DNA of 64,000 nucleotides from Gracilariopsis chorda. Taxonomy: Eukaryota > Rhodophyta > Florideophyceae > Gracilariales > Gracilariaceae. A program made the translations under genes and the position numbers. Shown here piece by piece: positions 41,895 to 51,786 of this stretch. The notes beneath the pieces are model-generated. The model saw only the letters and a list, made by a program, of their open reading frames with translations. It searched no databases and was not told the origin of the DNA. Where the stretch lies: NCBI GenBank assembly GCA_003194525.1, contig NBIV01000257.1, forward strand, positions 1-64,000, in the 5' to 3' direction. Positions within the stretch are counted from its first letter, which is position 1, and the number at the start of each line of letters is the position of its first letter.

Positions 41895-44612
41895 TTAGCG
41901 CTTCTCTTTGCGTTTTCGTTTCCGCCTAGCTTTCATACCTTTTCCCCGACCGCCTCCTTTGCGCTTCTTTTTTCTCGACAAGAGCCGTCTACGAGACTTA
42001 TCGCCTCCATCGGTATTTTCAGAGCTCGATCCATTGTTTGATGTTTTGTTCTGGATATCGATCGAAGACTCAGCTTTAAAACTGGTTTTTTCGCACCACA
42101 CTATTGCCCGTTCCAGTATCCTTTCGATTTCTTTCATATCTTCATCTGTCACCTGTAGCTGACCATCGCGATAATGCAACTTGCAATTTTTGTCATACTT
42201 GATGCATTGTGTTACAGATCTATATCTCGATATTCGCTCAAAGGGCGTACCAGTCTTCATTTCATATCCATAATATTTGAGACCCGCGTTTCCTCCATTG
42301 ACATACATTTCATGTGAGAAACCGAACGGAAACAGTTCAATTAAAACCGCCAGGGGAGGCATGAACATTGTGTTCACCAAGTTCGCGCCATGTATACCGA
42401 TGGCAATCGCAGCGCTGTTGACTATATCGTATTGTTCACTGAACGTTTTCTTTGCGAAGTTTACGACCTTAAACTCGTACCCCCTCTCCTTCCCTAGTCT
42501 CATGAACAAGTCAGTAATCTTTGCTTTGGACTCACTGTCAAAAACACGTCGGGATCCATCGCGATCCAGTAGCAAGATCTCCCGTCTCATTTTGCTGAAG
42601 ACAGGGTTTTGCTTCACTAGTGCCGAAATACGCTCTCGCATCCTCAGGCTGTCTCTCGGGACATGAGGTGCGCCTTCAACTTTGCTTTGCAGCGATGGTC
42701 TCATTGAGGGGTACTCCATGTCATTCACAAAAAAGCGGGCCTTCAGATATCCCGGAACAATAGCCTTGCGAAAGCATACGAACTTCTTCTCTGAAGCGCT
42801 GCTGTCCGCCAAAGAAAAGTTGTGCAGCAACTGGGCCACCGGTACGCTGGGATCTCGTTTTTTGTTCATGCGATAAAGGAAGTTACCTAGGGTACCAACA
42901 GCAACCTCTGACGGAGCGAGTAACGCGCTTAGCAAGGTCTTGTGCCAGAACTCATAGTTGTGCGGATATAAAAACCGCTTCATTATATGGTACGTAGGTA
43001 GAATAAGAACTTGGTCCACTCTGGAGGATGACACATACGCCGGTATGTTCTCCATGATGTGCTGAAGCAGAAGCAGACGACCTGCAAAATGTGCGATGTT
43101 GCCGCAGTTCTTTTCTAATATCTGGAGCACCGTGACACCTTCAACCCATTCTATATCCGCTTCGTTCTCTTGCAACCAAGAAAGGGGTTTTTTGTTAGGT
43201 TGTGTTTCGAGCAAGTATTCCTTGTATAACGACTCCCTCATTACCTCACAATATTGAATGAGCCAACCAACTGTTCGATTATAGCCCCCGCAAACAGTTT
43301 GGCCTTCGAAAGCGAATGCTTCACTGCTGTTCGTATCCAAGCAAAGGGGTTTGTAGGCAGCAACATGGTCGAGCTTATTTCCGAGCCCGAAAACTTGCTC
43401 TGTTGTGTTGGGGTCGTCAACGCGATCGTAGTTCCAGTTGAGGACAGGAATCATTCCTTTCGGTACATCATTGATTGTTAAGTCCTTGAACTTCGAGAAA
43501 TCTACAATTTCTTCAATAGGAGTGGTTGAACCTAGTTGGGCGCCGGGTGCAGTAGTATTTTCTTTACTTCCATCACTTATCATCGAGGTTGAAGATGACG
43601 GAATCGGGGAGGCTTTAGATGACGGGATCGGGGAAGCTTCCACCTGCTTCTCTGTGGAGTGTATTGTCGGTGAAAATTCCGGTGGAGGGCTTGCGGATGC
43701 AATCAAACTTGGCGAGACAGAAATGGTAGCCGTTCCTTCCTGTGTTGACGTAGATGTAGATTGCAGGTTATCTGGGTTTGAGTGATGAAGTGTTTGGGTG
43801 CTGTTCTTCTCCGAAGCATTCTTATCTCCTTCGATACTCTTTGTCCTTTTCTTCTTCTTCTTCTTCTTCTTCTTCTTCTTCTCCTTCTTTCTCTTTTTCC
43901 TTTGAAGTGGTAGATCTCCGTGACTACCCTTTTCCTTCGCTTTACCTTTTGGGTGATCTGAAGGTCCGGAGTCTGGGGCCATGCTTGTCTTTTTGTGCTC
44001 TGAATTTGGTTTCACAGCCCTAGCGGCTGTGGTTGTCGCAGATGAATTTGTTCCGTTTCCCGGAAGAGGAAGTAAATCTGATTCACGAAAGATAGGCGGT
44101 AGATCGGCTTCGACGAACTGTTGATGTAGGAATCCGGATACTGAGGTTTCTTGCAGGAGCTTTTGAACATCTTCATGTATTGCAGTAATTTCCCGATCAT
44201 ACTGATGATGCTTCGCAAACATGTAGTAGTAGACAACCACAAACCCTATGGCAAAGAGAAAGATGCGAAATTTGGGGGAAAGCCTGAACCACGCGATGCT
44301 GATACTAAAAGCTGGCACTTCAGATGGAGATGGAGAAGAAAATAGCTTTGGAGATGCGCCAGGTGTCGGATTTCGCAAAACGCTCGACTGCTGTGGAGGT
44401 GGCGGATGAGTCCGCGGTAGCGTCCATGTTTGCTTTTGCGAACGTGAACGGCGGAGTTTTGAGACACGAGGTGGGCTTGCAAATGCTCGAGACGCAGTTG
44501 AGTCTTCTGACGGATGAAAGTCTTCATACGCCCTAGTGGATGCATTTATGGCGGTGAGCTTGGACCTGTGAGTAGAGTACGTCTTGTGCATTGCATGTTT
44601 TGAAGGACGCAT
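41895..44612 (-). CDS. GT61-type glycosyltransferase with long disordered stem, 905 residues
   Basis: N-terminal cytosolic tail of about 110 residues (Ser/Pro/Arg-rich), one membrane span (about 115-133, FRIFLFAIGFVVVYYYMF), then a long low-complexity stem. The stem includes a poly-lysine tract (about 244-256) and Ser/Pro/Thr repeats (SPIPSSKASPIPSSSTS). The C-terminal half is the catalytic domain, with the family signature AIGIHGANLVNTMFMPP near residue 740 and IELFPFGFSHEMYV after it. The extreme C-terminus is very basic (KSRRRLLSRKKKRKGGGRG). Its size is about twice the other GT61 gene at 36558-37769. Likely a Golgi enzyme for wall or matrix glycans; substrate unknown. Confidence 0.83.
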   Translation of the reverse strand: MRPSKHAMHKTYSTHRSKLTAINASTRAYEDFHPSEDSTASRAFASPPRVSKLRRSRSQKQTWTLPRTHPPPPQQSSVLRNPTPGASPKLFSSPSPSEVPAFSISIAWFRLSPKFRIFLFAIGFVVVYYYMFAKHHQYDREITAIHEDVQKLLQETSVSGFLHQQFVEADLPPIFRESDLLPLPGNGTNSSATTTAARAVKPNSEHKKTSMAPDSGPSDHPKGKAKEKGSHGDLPLQRKKRKKEKKKKKKKKKKKRTKSIEGDKNASEKNSTQTLHHSNPDNLQSTSTSTQEGTATISVSPSLIASASPPPEFSPTIHSTEKQVEASPIPSSKASPIPSSSTSMISDGSKENTTAPGAQLGSTTPIEEIVDFSKFKDLTINDVPKGMIPVLNWNYDRVDDPNTTEQVFGLGNKLDHVAAYKPLCLDTNSSEAFAFEGQTVCGGYNRTVGWLIQYCEVMRESLYKEYLLETQPNKKPLSWLQENEADIEWVEGVTVLQILEKNCGNIAHFAGRLLLLQHIMENIPAYVSSSRVDQVLILPTYHIMKRFLYPHNYEFWHKTLLSALLAPSEVAVGTLGNFLYRMNKKRDPSVPVAQLLHNFSLADSSASEKKFVCFRKAIVPGYLKARFFVNDMEYPSMRPSLQSKVEGAPHVPRDSLRMRERISALVKQNPVFSKMRREILLLDRDGSRRVFDSESKAKITDLFMRLGKERGYEFKVVNFAKKTFSEQYDIVNSAAIAIGIHGANLVNTMFMPPLAVLIELFPFGFSHEMYVNGGNAGLKYYGYEMKTGTPFERISRYRSVTQCIKYDKNCKLHYRDGQLQVTDEDMKEIERILERAIVWCEKTSFKAESSIDIQNKTSNNGSSSENTDGGDKSRRRLLSRKKKRKGGGRGKGMKARRKRKRKEKR
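43851..43880. repeat. CTT microsatellite encoding poly-lysine
   Basis: Ten tandem CTT units on the plus strand, AAG on the coding strand, in the stem of the GT61 gene. Confidence 0.9.
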
Positions 44613-44773
44613 CGGAAGCTGTGGGTAACCGGCATGGCTGCTTTGAATGAGAGCGCAGCGATGACAATAATGTCAGCGGTGGTAGACTGAGTGCGTTCTG
44701 TATCCAAACAACCATTCGAATTAATACCGGAGATAGTTATTATGTCTTCGAATTGAAGAAGCCGTGTCTTGTC

Positions 44774-46657
44774 TTATACCGTACGGTGGACTATACCCAC
44801 GTAGCATACACCACATAACTGTCCGTGCGACACACCAGCGGATACAGCGTGGAACACAGCTTGGCAGACTGAGCATTTTCCATAGGGAGATGTAACTATC
44901 TGCAATGAAGCGTAGCAGATACGGTTAGTCGGAGGCATATGTTTGTTTGTTTCTCCATTGCGCACACAAACTGAAAGTTTGGTTTCGAGTTCTGCTTTCG
45001 CTCGCTCTGGCGCTCGCTCAATTAGCTCCCGCAGCCATCTCGCGCACATACCGTAGTTACCCACAATACCATTCTTTTCAATGGCAAGCTGCATTGCAGC
45101 TACACGATGCCGTGGGAGCAAGTTTTTCAACTCCGCGAGGAACATCGTGAGGAGTCCAGATTCAATGTGCTTTCGGACTGCTTCAGCTGAATCCGGTACA
45201 ACTGCTGACAGCTCTCTCTCGAGGGCAGAGTTACGGCACAGAATCTTTGTGGCAAGGAAGTAGTGTGCGCAAGTCACAGTCTCACGCTCGCGGCGCGGGT
45301 TCACTGTGGAGAGGAAGTTCAGCGTGCTTGATACCTGTTGCAGTGCTGTTGTAAAGTCTCCTGTTTGCATTGAACGCGCGAATTCGTTCATGTGCGACCG
45401 AATAGCCAAGTCTTGCTCTTGTTGATTCGAAGAAGACGGGACAGATGCGTTGTCCTTTACGGACCCTAGTGATTCTACAGCAAACCCTTCACCTTTGCTG
45501 GGAGTACTATTACCGTGAGGATTGATGCGTACGGAGGAGGGGTCCGAATTGGTGTTTTTCTGCTCGTTCGATGCTTGCGCAGAACTCACGCCCATACCCG
45601 TGCTCTTCTTACCAGAGATAGAACCAGTTTGGGGTGTGGAATTCACACTTTGCACCACCACGGACGCGGTCTTGGTAGTAGCTGTGGTGTTGCTCTGGAC
45701 AGCCATCGACTCTGGAGACTCAACATGTATACTATGAGACAATGGTGTCTGTAACAGAGTACTACCCGGCCGGTCTTTGGAAGGAACCAGAGACACTGCT
45801 CTGGTATCTGGATTTGCGGAGTCGGTAGCGAGGAAGATGAGCTGCGTAGACACATTACCACGGAGTTTTGGGAGGTCTGCACCAACTTCTTGTACACCCT
45901 GCCCTCTAACGAGATCAACGAACCACTTCAAATCGCTTTCTTCTGATTGCAAGGGGGCAAAATCTGTCCATTTGAAAACTGTGCCAGGAAGTTGCAGATC
46001 TCCCGCAGAACTATCAAGTGCAGCTTGTGATCCGAAGAGCGCAGCACTAGGAGACGCTTCTGATGGTGCGGTGGAAAGTGCTTCTTGCCTTACATTCTTC
46101 TTAACGGAATCGGAGGAGGACTTGAGTGCAGAACCTATGCGCCCGAATAAACTCTTCTTTTTCTTCGGTTCATTTGTAACGGATGAACGTCGTGAGCTCG
46201 AAATGGACAAATTCTTCGCCTTGGACGGCTTTCCCTCCCTGAAATTCGGGGGAAAGTCGCCGTGTAACGCGTACCCAGCTGCCTCATAAACCGTAGCAAC
46301 AGCATCAACAGAACGGGCTTCTAGTGCTTCCGCAACATTGAAAACGGCACTTTCAAGGCGCTTCATGGCGTTATGTACATCATAGCTTATATCAAATTGG
46401 GCTGTTTCTTCATCCCACACGACGATAACACGGAAACGGGAACCAACAACTGTGTACTCAATGTAAGGTGGGCCACCCCAGAGAGCGCTAACTTGTGTCA
46501 CAGTGTTCGCGACGCCACGAAGGGAGTCGCAATGTTGAGTGAAGGAACTAACTGTTTCGAGGATTGAATAACGATCAGTGACGTTATTGCTCTCTGTCCG
46601 GAGCACAACAACCGTATGACGTGGAGCATCATACACCACCGTCGCTTTAATACCCAT
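44774..46657 (-). CDS. Protein with coatomer-alpha-like C-terminus, 627 residues
   Basis: N-terminal globular part (1-130; MGIKATVVYDAPRHTVVVL, YIEYTVVGSRFRVIVVWD) of unknown fold, perhaps longin-like. A basic linker (KKKKSLFGRIGSALKSSSD) and a disordered Ser/Thr-rich middle follow. Residues about 430-627 resemble the C-terminal domain of COPI alpha: helical segments with PRHRVAAMQLAIEKNGIVGNYGMCARWLRELIE, then two CX2C pairs (CSVC and CGVC) around YGKCSVCQAVF and GQLCGVCYVGIV. In alpha-COP that domain binds epsilon-COP. It lacks the WD40 and solenoid parts, so it is not alpha-COP itself. Resemblance is from memory and needs a profile search. Confidence 0.6.
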   Translation of the reverse strand: MGIKATVVYDAPRHTVVVLRTESNNVTDRYSILETVSSFTQHCDSLRGVANTVTQVSALWGGPPYIEYTVVGSRFRVIVVWDEETAQFDISYDVHNAMKRLESAVFNVAEALEARSVDAVATVYEAAGYALHGDFPPNFREGKPSKAKNLSISSSRRSSVTNEPKKKKSLFGRIGSALKSSSDSVKKNVRQEALSTAPSEASPSAALFGSQAALDSSAGDLQLPGTVFKWTDFAPLQSEESDLKWFVDLVRGQGVQEVGADLPKLRGNVSTQLIFLATDSANPDTRAVSLVPSKDRPGSTLLQTPLSHSIHVESPESMAVQSNTTATTKTASVVVQSVNSTPQTGSISGKKSTGMGVSSAQASNEQKNTNSDPSSVRINPHGNSTPSKGEGFAVESLGSVKDNASVPSSSNQQEQDLAIRSHMNEFARSMQTGDFTTALQQVSSTLNFLSTVNPRRERETVTCAHYFLATKILCRNSALERELSAVVPDSAEAVRKHIESGLLTMFLAELKNLLPRHRVAAMQLAIEKNGIVGNYGMCARWLRELIERAPERAKAELETKLSVCVRNGETNKHMPPTNRICYASLQIVTSPYGKCSVCQAVFHAVSAGVSHGQLCGVCYVGIVHRTV

Positions 46658-47331
46658 TGCAATGGTTGTGTTCTGGAACCAGCAACCTCAAATAGTCAGT
46701 GCTGTTGCTGCCCTCTTCGAATGGGTACATTAGAATTAGTGATTCCGTCCGGAGTCTGGCTGAAGATTTCCAACGTCACTCGCTTCCATGTTACTTGTCT
46801 GAGGTTGATTTCCGCGTTCGCCAGTGTTCGGAAATGCTCATCCCGATGGTAGAATCTTTGTAGCGGTTGACATGGCCTGATGCCCAGCTTTTTCGGTTCG
46901 GCCCATACGCTGTACAGCGTTCATAGTTTTCATTGACTTGAACTACACCACGTGTACCAACGGTTATGCGCCGGTACGTGTAGATACTTGTCATCCTTTA
47001 CCTTTGTACCCTTCATACATGTATTTTGGGAGAACAAGTGGATGAAGATCGAAACAGATGGCTTTCGCGCCATTTCTCCGCCCACCATACATCCTCCGCT
47101 CCCAATGCGTCCTCTCTGTCCGCAGCTCAAATCTCGCACCTAAGGTACAAAGGTACCCGGTAGAGGGATAAAGGGTTACAACGATGTCCTTTGGATAGCT
47201 GCTCTGCTCTTGAAGAGTGAAACCTATGTCACAGTTACCAAGACAGAGTCTCTTTTGCCTTTATTAAGACAGGTATCCGAGCTCGGTTCGTTATCATTCA
47301 ATTACCAGTTCACTCTCTAATTCTTCGTAAG
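46658..47331. other. Divergent intergenic region
   Basis: Lies between the divergent coatomer-like gene and RNASEH2A, so it should hold both promoters. A 67-codon frame at 46791-46994 (minus) has no recognisable features. Confidence 0.4.
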
Positions 47332-48389
47332 ATGTCCGAAGCAACAGATGATTCCATGTGGTATCCAAATACGCCATGCGTGTTAGGAATTGATGAAGCT
47401 GGACGAGGGCCGGTACTCGGCCCAATGGTGTACGCTGCAGCAGTTTGTCCAATATCACGATTGACCGATTTGCGTGCGCTTGGGGTTAACGACTCCAAGG
47501 CGCTCAGAGAGGAACATCGAGATGAACTGCGCAGCAAAATACAAGGAGCCGCTTTCTTGAGAACTTTTGAAACCATCCTAACAGCTTCATTCCTCAGCGA
47601 GAGTATGCTGCGCAAAGAGAAGTATAATCTGAACTTAGTTTCTCATGACGCTGCAATAGGTTTGGTGCAGAAGGCAATGGACCATGGCATAAATGTTGCC
47701 GAAATCTACGTCGATACAGTGGGCAACCCGGAGCAGTACGCTGCGAAATTCCGTGAACGATTTTCGGCGGTTGAGAAAGTCGTTGTGGCCAAGAAAGCGG
47801 ATGCAACATATCCCATCGTAGGCGCTGCGAGTATCGTTGCAAAAACAACAAGAGATAGACGTATCAGGGAATGGTGCTTTCCAGAACAACGTCGGAGTGC
47901 TGACTTTAGACCGGGGGACGCAAACATCGCCGTCCAATTTGTCGGTCCAACAGGAAGTGGCTATCCTAGCGATCCCATGACCAAGACTTGGATTGAACAC
48001 AACTGTGACGTATTATTCGGCTTTCCGACATTTGTCAGGTTCTCATGGGGCACTGCCAAAGTGATCCTCGACAAGAACGCCGTAAGAGTTGAGTGGTAAG
48101 TTACCATTGACTTTGCTTCAGATTCCTGCAGTCTGTAAATGTATAACTGACATGGGAGTTACAATGCGCTCCGGTATGTAGGGAATGCGATGATGAAGAA
48201 AATGATATCAGTACGACAAAGGTTGCGAAGAAGAAGAGTGTCAAGACCAAAGACATCAAATCGTTCTTCCCGACAAAACGGACTGCATCTAGCATTGGCG
48301 CCAAGAAGCGCAAATCTCTCAAACATGCATGCCCTTTGCCCCAAGCTCTACAATCACTGACTCTCCGTCGTGCATACACACTGGCATGA
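47332..48389 (+). CDS. RNASEH2A: Ribonuclease H2 subunit A, two exons, 323 residues
   Basis: Cuts RNA in RNA/DNA hybrids and removes single ribonucleotides from DNA. Exon 1 (47332-48095) carries DEAGRG (21-26; D21 and E22 catalytic), VDTVGN (D128) and SGYPSDPMTKTW (D214), the eukaryotic form. A GT-AG intron (48096-48181, 86 nt; GTAAGT to TATGTAG) splits the Trp255 codon. Exon 2 reads ECDDEENDIS, then a basic tail with TKDIKSFFPTKR (277-288), which fits the PIP-box pattern (x-x-x-I-x-x-FF) for binding PCNA. In animals and fungi the PIP box is normally on subunit B, so this tail is unusual. The catalytic assignment is firm; the exon 2 join is supported by frame and splice sites. Confidence 0.92.
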
Positions 48390-48456
48390 TTATGGAGTTT
48401 GAACATGTATTTGTCTCGAACCGGGCACACAACAAGATTTCTTCTTTAGCTCAAAC

Positions 48457-49134
48457 CTACGACGCAATGCGGGGAGGCTGGGTCTTATTCATGGGAACAT
48501 CAACCACTATGGGCGGGTGGTCGTTGAACACGGCTGCGTTACAGAATAATGTATGCTCGTCATTCAAGGTTCCGTAGCTTTCGTGTACATGACCGAAGCA
48601 ATGTACACGGGGTCGGACAGTACGTACTTTCTCCAACAACGCCGAATCACCTACGCTCATGCCACGACTGGTAACATCGAGAATGCCCTTCGGAGGCCCA
48701 TGAGTGATAAGTACATCAACATCTGTCGGCATTCTGTTCCAAACAGCGTGTGCGTGCTTCTCATCTTCCAACTGAAACTCCCCAACAAACTTCGGAGTCC
48801 ATGGAGATCCATAGATCTTCAACCCTTTAATTTCAATTTCTTTGTCTTGTAGGTACGTGACATTTGTAAATCCTTTCGTTTGCCCCTTCAGCCTGTAGTC
48901 CATGTTTCCTGGGATAACAACTTTGTGTTGATGTGGTAAGTTTGATGCCCACGCCTCTAACTCGGAAACGCCCCATTCAGAATCACCGCAGTGAATCACA
49001 ATATCGCCAAATGGTAGACTTCGACGAAACCGCCTATGCGTATCTGAAACTATCACTAGTCTCACGTAGTGTTTCGATGCGGCCATTCCCTGAGAGTAGA
49101 AAACGTGCGACGATTTAGGAAGACCGAAAAACAA
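48457..49134 (-). CDS. MPPED-type metallophosphoesterase, 225 residues
   Basis: Calcineurin-like phosphoesterase of the MPPED1/2 (UPF0046) group, probably a metal-dependent phosphodiesterase. All blocks are visible: SDTHRRF (D31, H33), HCGDSEWG (D51), GNMDY (76-80), ITHGPP (H145) and GHVHESYG (H182, H184). The Asn block reads GNMD instead of the usual GNHE/D, so the His that follows Asn is replaced by Met, as happens in some members. Met17 could also be the start. Convergent with RNASEH2A; the stop codons are only about 70 bases apart. Confidence 0.85.
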   Translation of the reverse strand: MFFGLPKSSHVFYSQGMAASKHYVRLVIVSDTHRRFRRSLPFGDIVIHCGDSEWGVSELEAWASNLPHQHKVVIPGNMDYRLKGQTKGFTNVTYLQDKEIEIKGLKIYGSPWTPKFVGEFQLEDEKHAHAVWNRMPTDVDVLITHGPPKGILDVTSRGMSVGDSALLEKVRTVRPRVHCFGHVHESYGTLNDEHTLFCNAAVFNDHPPIVVDVPMNKTQPPRIAS

Positions 49135-49530
49135 GCCAGAAACGATGGTACAGAGGAGTAAAGGGTTACTTCTCTTTTAGTGCACTGCCTCTATCTAGCT
49201 GTGCACAACGGTTGTTCAATGTTGTCTATCTGCCACGTTTACATCCTGCACTTTGCACTGTTTCACATTATGAGCAAACCCCGAAGATGGAGTAGGTTGA
49301 CACCGCGGAACAAGACGCAATATCGCCGCTTTTCGCAGCCAACTGACAGTCCTCAGAGCAAAGATCAACGCTCTTGTTTCACTTGTTTAGCAGGACATTC
49401 TTGCGCTGAAAACCTCACCACATCGTCACATGAAAAGCGTCGCTAAACATTTGTAGCGAGTTTGGGACCTTGTCTTTGAAAATGACATGAAAGGAGGAGG
49501 ACTGAACAAGCCCGTAAGACAAGTTTACTC
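49135..49530. other. Intergenic, no gene seen
   Basis: Only short frames, with no convincing coding features. Confidence 0.35.
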
Positions 49531-50045
49531 TTACAACCAGACCTCAAAGTTCTTCAGGATATCCGAGATCACATCGTCATCATATCGAACGGCCAAACTG
49601 GGTATGATAGCTTTTGCTTCGTCAACCTCCTTAGGCATTAGGCTGGCTAGCTGAGCGATTTCAAATTCGTGTAGTTTTGGGACGACCGCTTCCAGCTGCG
49701 CTCGCACCGCGATGGATTGCTCCGTTTTCGCAAGCTGCCGAAGCGTTCGGCATAATCAAGTGATTTCCTTAACACAAAGTTCAGATCGCCCGGTTTCTTC
49801 TCTTGCTTCTGGACATGCACCTTGAGCAGGTGACCGACTTCGGAAATAAATAAAGGTTGGGCATGACCTTCAAGTGTGAACTCGTAACTGAACTTGAGCG
49901 TGGATGCGTCTTCTTCGGCGGGAGGAATGCTAACCAGCTCTTTCTCGTCCTCATCTTCGTCTTTCTCTCCACCGTTCTCATTTCTCGTTTCCACGGCTTG
50001 TTGTGTATCGATTTCGTCTTCTGGTTTTATCATCTTGACAAACAA
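49531..50045 (-). CDS. RPB4: RNA polymerase II subunit RPB4, with an apparent 1-nt frameshift
   Basis: RPB4 pairs with RPB7 to form the stalk of RNA polymerase II. The N-terminal part (50045 to about 49735) is acidic and then matches the family at DASTLKFSYEFTLEGHAQPLFISE and LNFVLRKSLDYAERFGSL. After that the frame shifts by one base near 49725-49740, and the C-terminal HRDC-like part follows in the new frame: KTEQSIAVRAQL, LHEFEIAQLASLMP, EAKAIIPSL and ISDILKNF, with a stop at 49531-49533. Conservation is normal on both sides, so a sequencing or assembly error is likelier than a dead gene, but a real lesion or programmed shift is possible. Confidence 0.85.
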
Positions 50046-50491
50046 GTAGTCTTTGCAAAGACTACTAGATAGATATCAGTATCGGAGAGTTCCTTTTTTG
50101 CTCTTGCAGCCTCTTCCGAGTAGGCGTGGCTACCTCCGTACATCTTCCTGCAATGACAGGAGAAAGACATTTGTTTACTTCCTGAAAGGTACAAATTCAT
50201 CTTTCTGAAAATGGGCTAAACAAACGAAAGCTGTGTCAGGAGTCTTTGTCAGAACACTGTATAGCCTCGGGAAAACGATATCCACATTCGTACAAGAGGC
50301 AGGAGTCACTGTATAACCCATGGCCCCGTAGATACGATACGTGTACTGGCCATCGAGCATCATGCCCTCTACTACAGTAGTGTAGTGCATTTGATACCAT
50401 TGCGGAGATGCCAGGTATGCTTTTCGTGAAACAGGCCACCATTATTCAGTGATTACCCATTCAACACTTCTCTTGGGCCCAAGATGTTGAT
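50046..50491. other. Short region between divergent RPB4 and KDSR
   Basis: Contains a 71-codon frame on the minus strand (50390-50175) whose sequence (MHYTTVVEGMMLDGQYTYRIYG) looks protein-like but which I cannot identify. It could also be a 5' exon. Promoters of both neighbours are expected here. Confidence 0.3.
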
Positions 50492-51670
50492 TTGTTCCAC
50501 AACAACGAAGGACGGATGCTTTCTATGCCACCTCTGTTCGCTTTAAATAGCTTAGCTTTCTCGTCTGCCCTGGGGCTTGTGGTACTCCTCGTAGTCCTAC
50601 TCATTTTCGCAAACATGGGGATTCTTCCGTGGTCGTTCCGAAAGCGTTCCGACTTTTACGCTGATAAACACATACTCATCACTGGTGGCAGTTCGGGCAT
50701 CGGAAAGGAGCTGGCGCGCAATGTCACCGAAGCTGGTGCTACAGTCACCCTAGTAGCTCGTAACAAGGACCGGCTACGTGCAGCTGCACTGGAGCTAAAC
50801 CCGCGCGAGCCGTCCGCTTCGTCTTCATCCCGAGTGTACGTTTATGCAGCGGACTGTTCCGACCCTAAGGCTGTGGATGACATGGTGGCATTTGTAGAAG
50901 AGCATTATGGACCCATTGACATTCTTGTGAACTGCGCTGGATCTGCTGTTGGTGGGTATTTTGAATCCCTTGATCCCTGCTCCTTCCAAGACCAAATGAA
51001 CTCGAACTACTTTACGCAGGTGTTCCCTACCCATGCGATCTTCAAGCGAATGGCAAGGAGAAGAGCTGGCCATATTGTCTTCACAAGCTCGATGGCAGGG
51101 CAAACCCCAGTCTTCGGCCAGTCTGCTTACGTTCCCACGAAGTACGCCGTTAGAGGACTTGCAGAGACCGTATACCACGAAGCGAAACCTTACAACATAG
51201 ATGTCACAGTAGTCTATCCTCCTGATACGGATACCCCTGGATTGCACCAAGAAAGAAGCACAATGCCCCCGGAAACCTTAGAAATCTCGGAATCAGGAGG
51301 CTTGTTCTCGGCAGAGCATGTCGCCAAGGCCATCGCAGACGGCGTCAGGCGTAAACGATTTCGAGTTTGTATCGGGTTCATCGGCCGCCTTCTCGGAATT
51401 CTTACGGCTGGTGTAACCCCCGGGCTCTCCCTTCTGGATGTTCTTGTTATTCCGATTGCACGTGCACTCACTCCGTTCTTCGTTTGGGATCAAAACAGGA
51501 TCATTCGCAAAGGACATGCCATTCGTTTTCCAAATACATCCACTCCGCAGTGTCCAAAACCCCAACAAAATGCACAGTCAGAGCCGCGTTCGAAACCGCA
51601 GCTGCATGAAGAGCCGCAACAGAAGCAAGAGCCGAAGCAGAATATGGAGCCGCTGCAGCAGAAGCTCTGA
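50492..51670 (+). CDS. KDSR: 3-ketodihydrosphingosine reductase, short-chain dehydrogenase, 392 residues
   Basis: Reduces 3-ketodihydrosphingosine to dihydrosphingosine with NADPH in the ER, an early step of sphingolipid synthesis. An N-terminal membrane segment (22-42) precedes the Rossmann fold: TGGSSGIG (64-71), NCAG (147-150), catalytic TSS (198-200) and YVPTK (Y213, K217), and DTDTPGL, which is typical of KDSR. Hydrophobic stretches near 300-330 fit the C-terminal membrane contact. The last 45 residues are a Gln/Pro/Glu-rich tail (QKQEPKQNMEPLQQ) not usual for the family. A start at Met9 or Met12 is also possible. Confidence 0.85.
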   Translation: MFHNNEGRMLSMPPLFALNSLAFSSALGLVVLLVVLLIFANMGILPWSFRKRSDFYADKHILITGGSSGIGKELARNVTEAGATVTLVARNKDRLRAAALELNPREPSASSSSRVYVYAADCSDPKAVDDMVAFVEEHYGPIDILVNCAGSAVGGYFESLDPCSFQDQMNSNYFTQVFPTHAIFKRMARRRAGHIVFTSSMAGQTPVFGQSAYVPTKYAVRGLAETVYHEAKPYNIDVTVVYPPDTDTPGLHQERSTMPPETLEISESGGLFSAEHVAKAIADGVRRKRFRVCIGFIGRLLGILTAGVTPGLSLLDVLVIPIARALTPFFVWDQNRIIRKGHAIRFPNTSTPQCPKPQQNAQSEPRSKPQLHEEPQQKQEPKQNMEPLQQKL

Positions 51671-51786
51671 CCACATTGGTCTTTCGCCATAATTGTTACA
51701 AGGTACTGGCTTGGCAACTGTTATGATTGTTCAATGTCACTTGAACTGAATGAGTGATGGTTATGTTCACAAAAGTATTGAAGGTA

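Noticed and set aside
46791-46994. 67-codon minus-strand frame upstream of the coatomer-like gene
   Set aside because: No domain and no clear splice into the gene.
50175-50390. 71-codon minus-strand frame, perhaps extended by a 31-nt intron into the RPB4 leader
   Set aside because: Protein-like but no family recognised, no good start upstream, and the needed intron is implausibly short.
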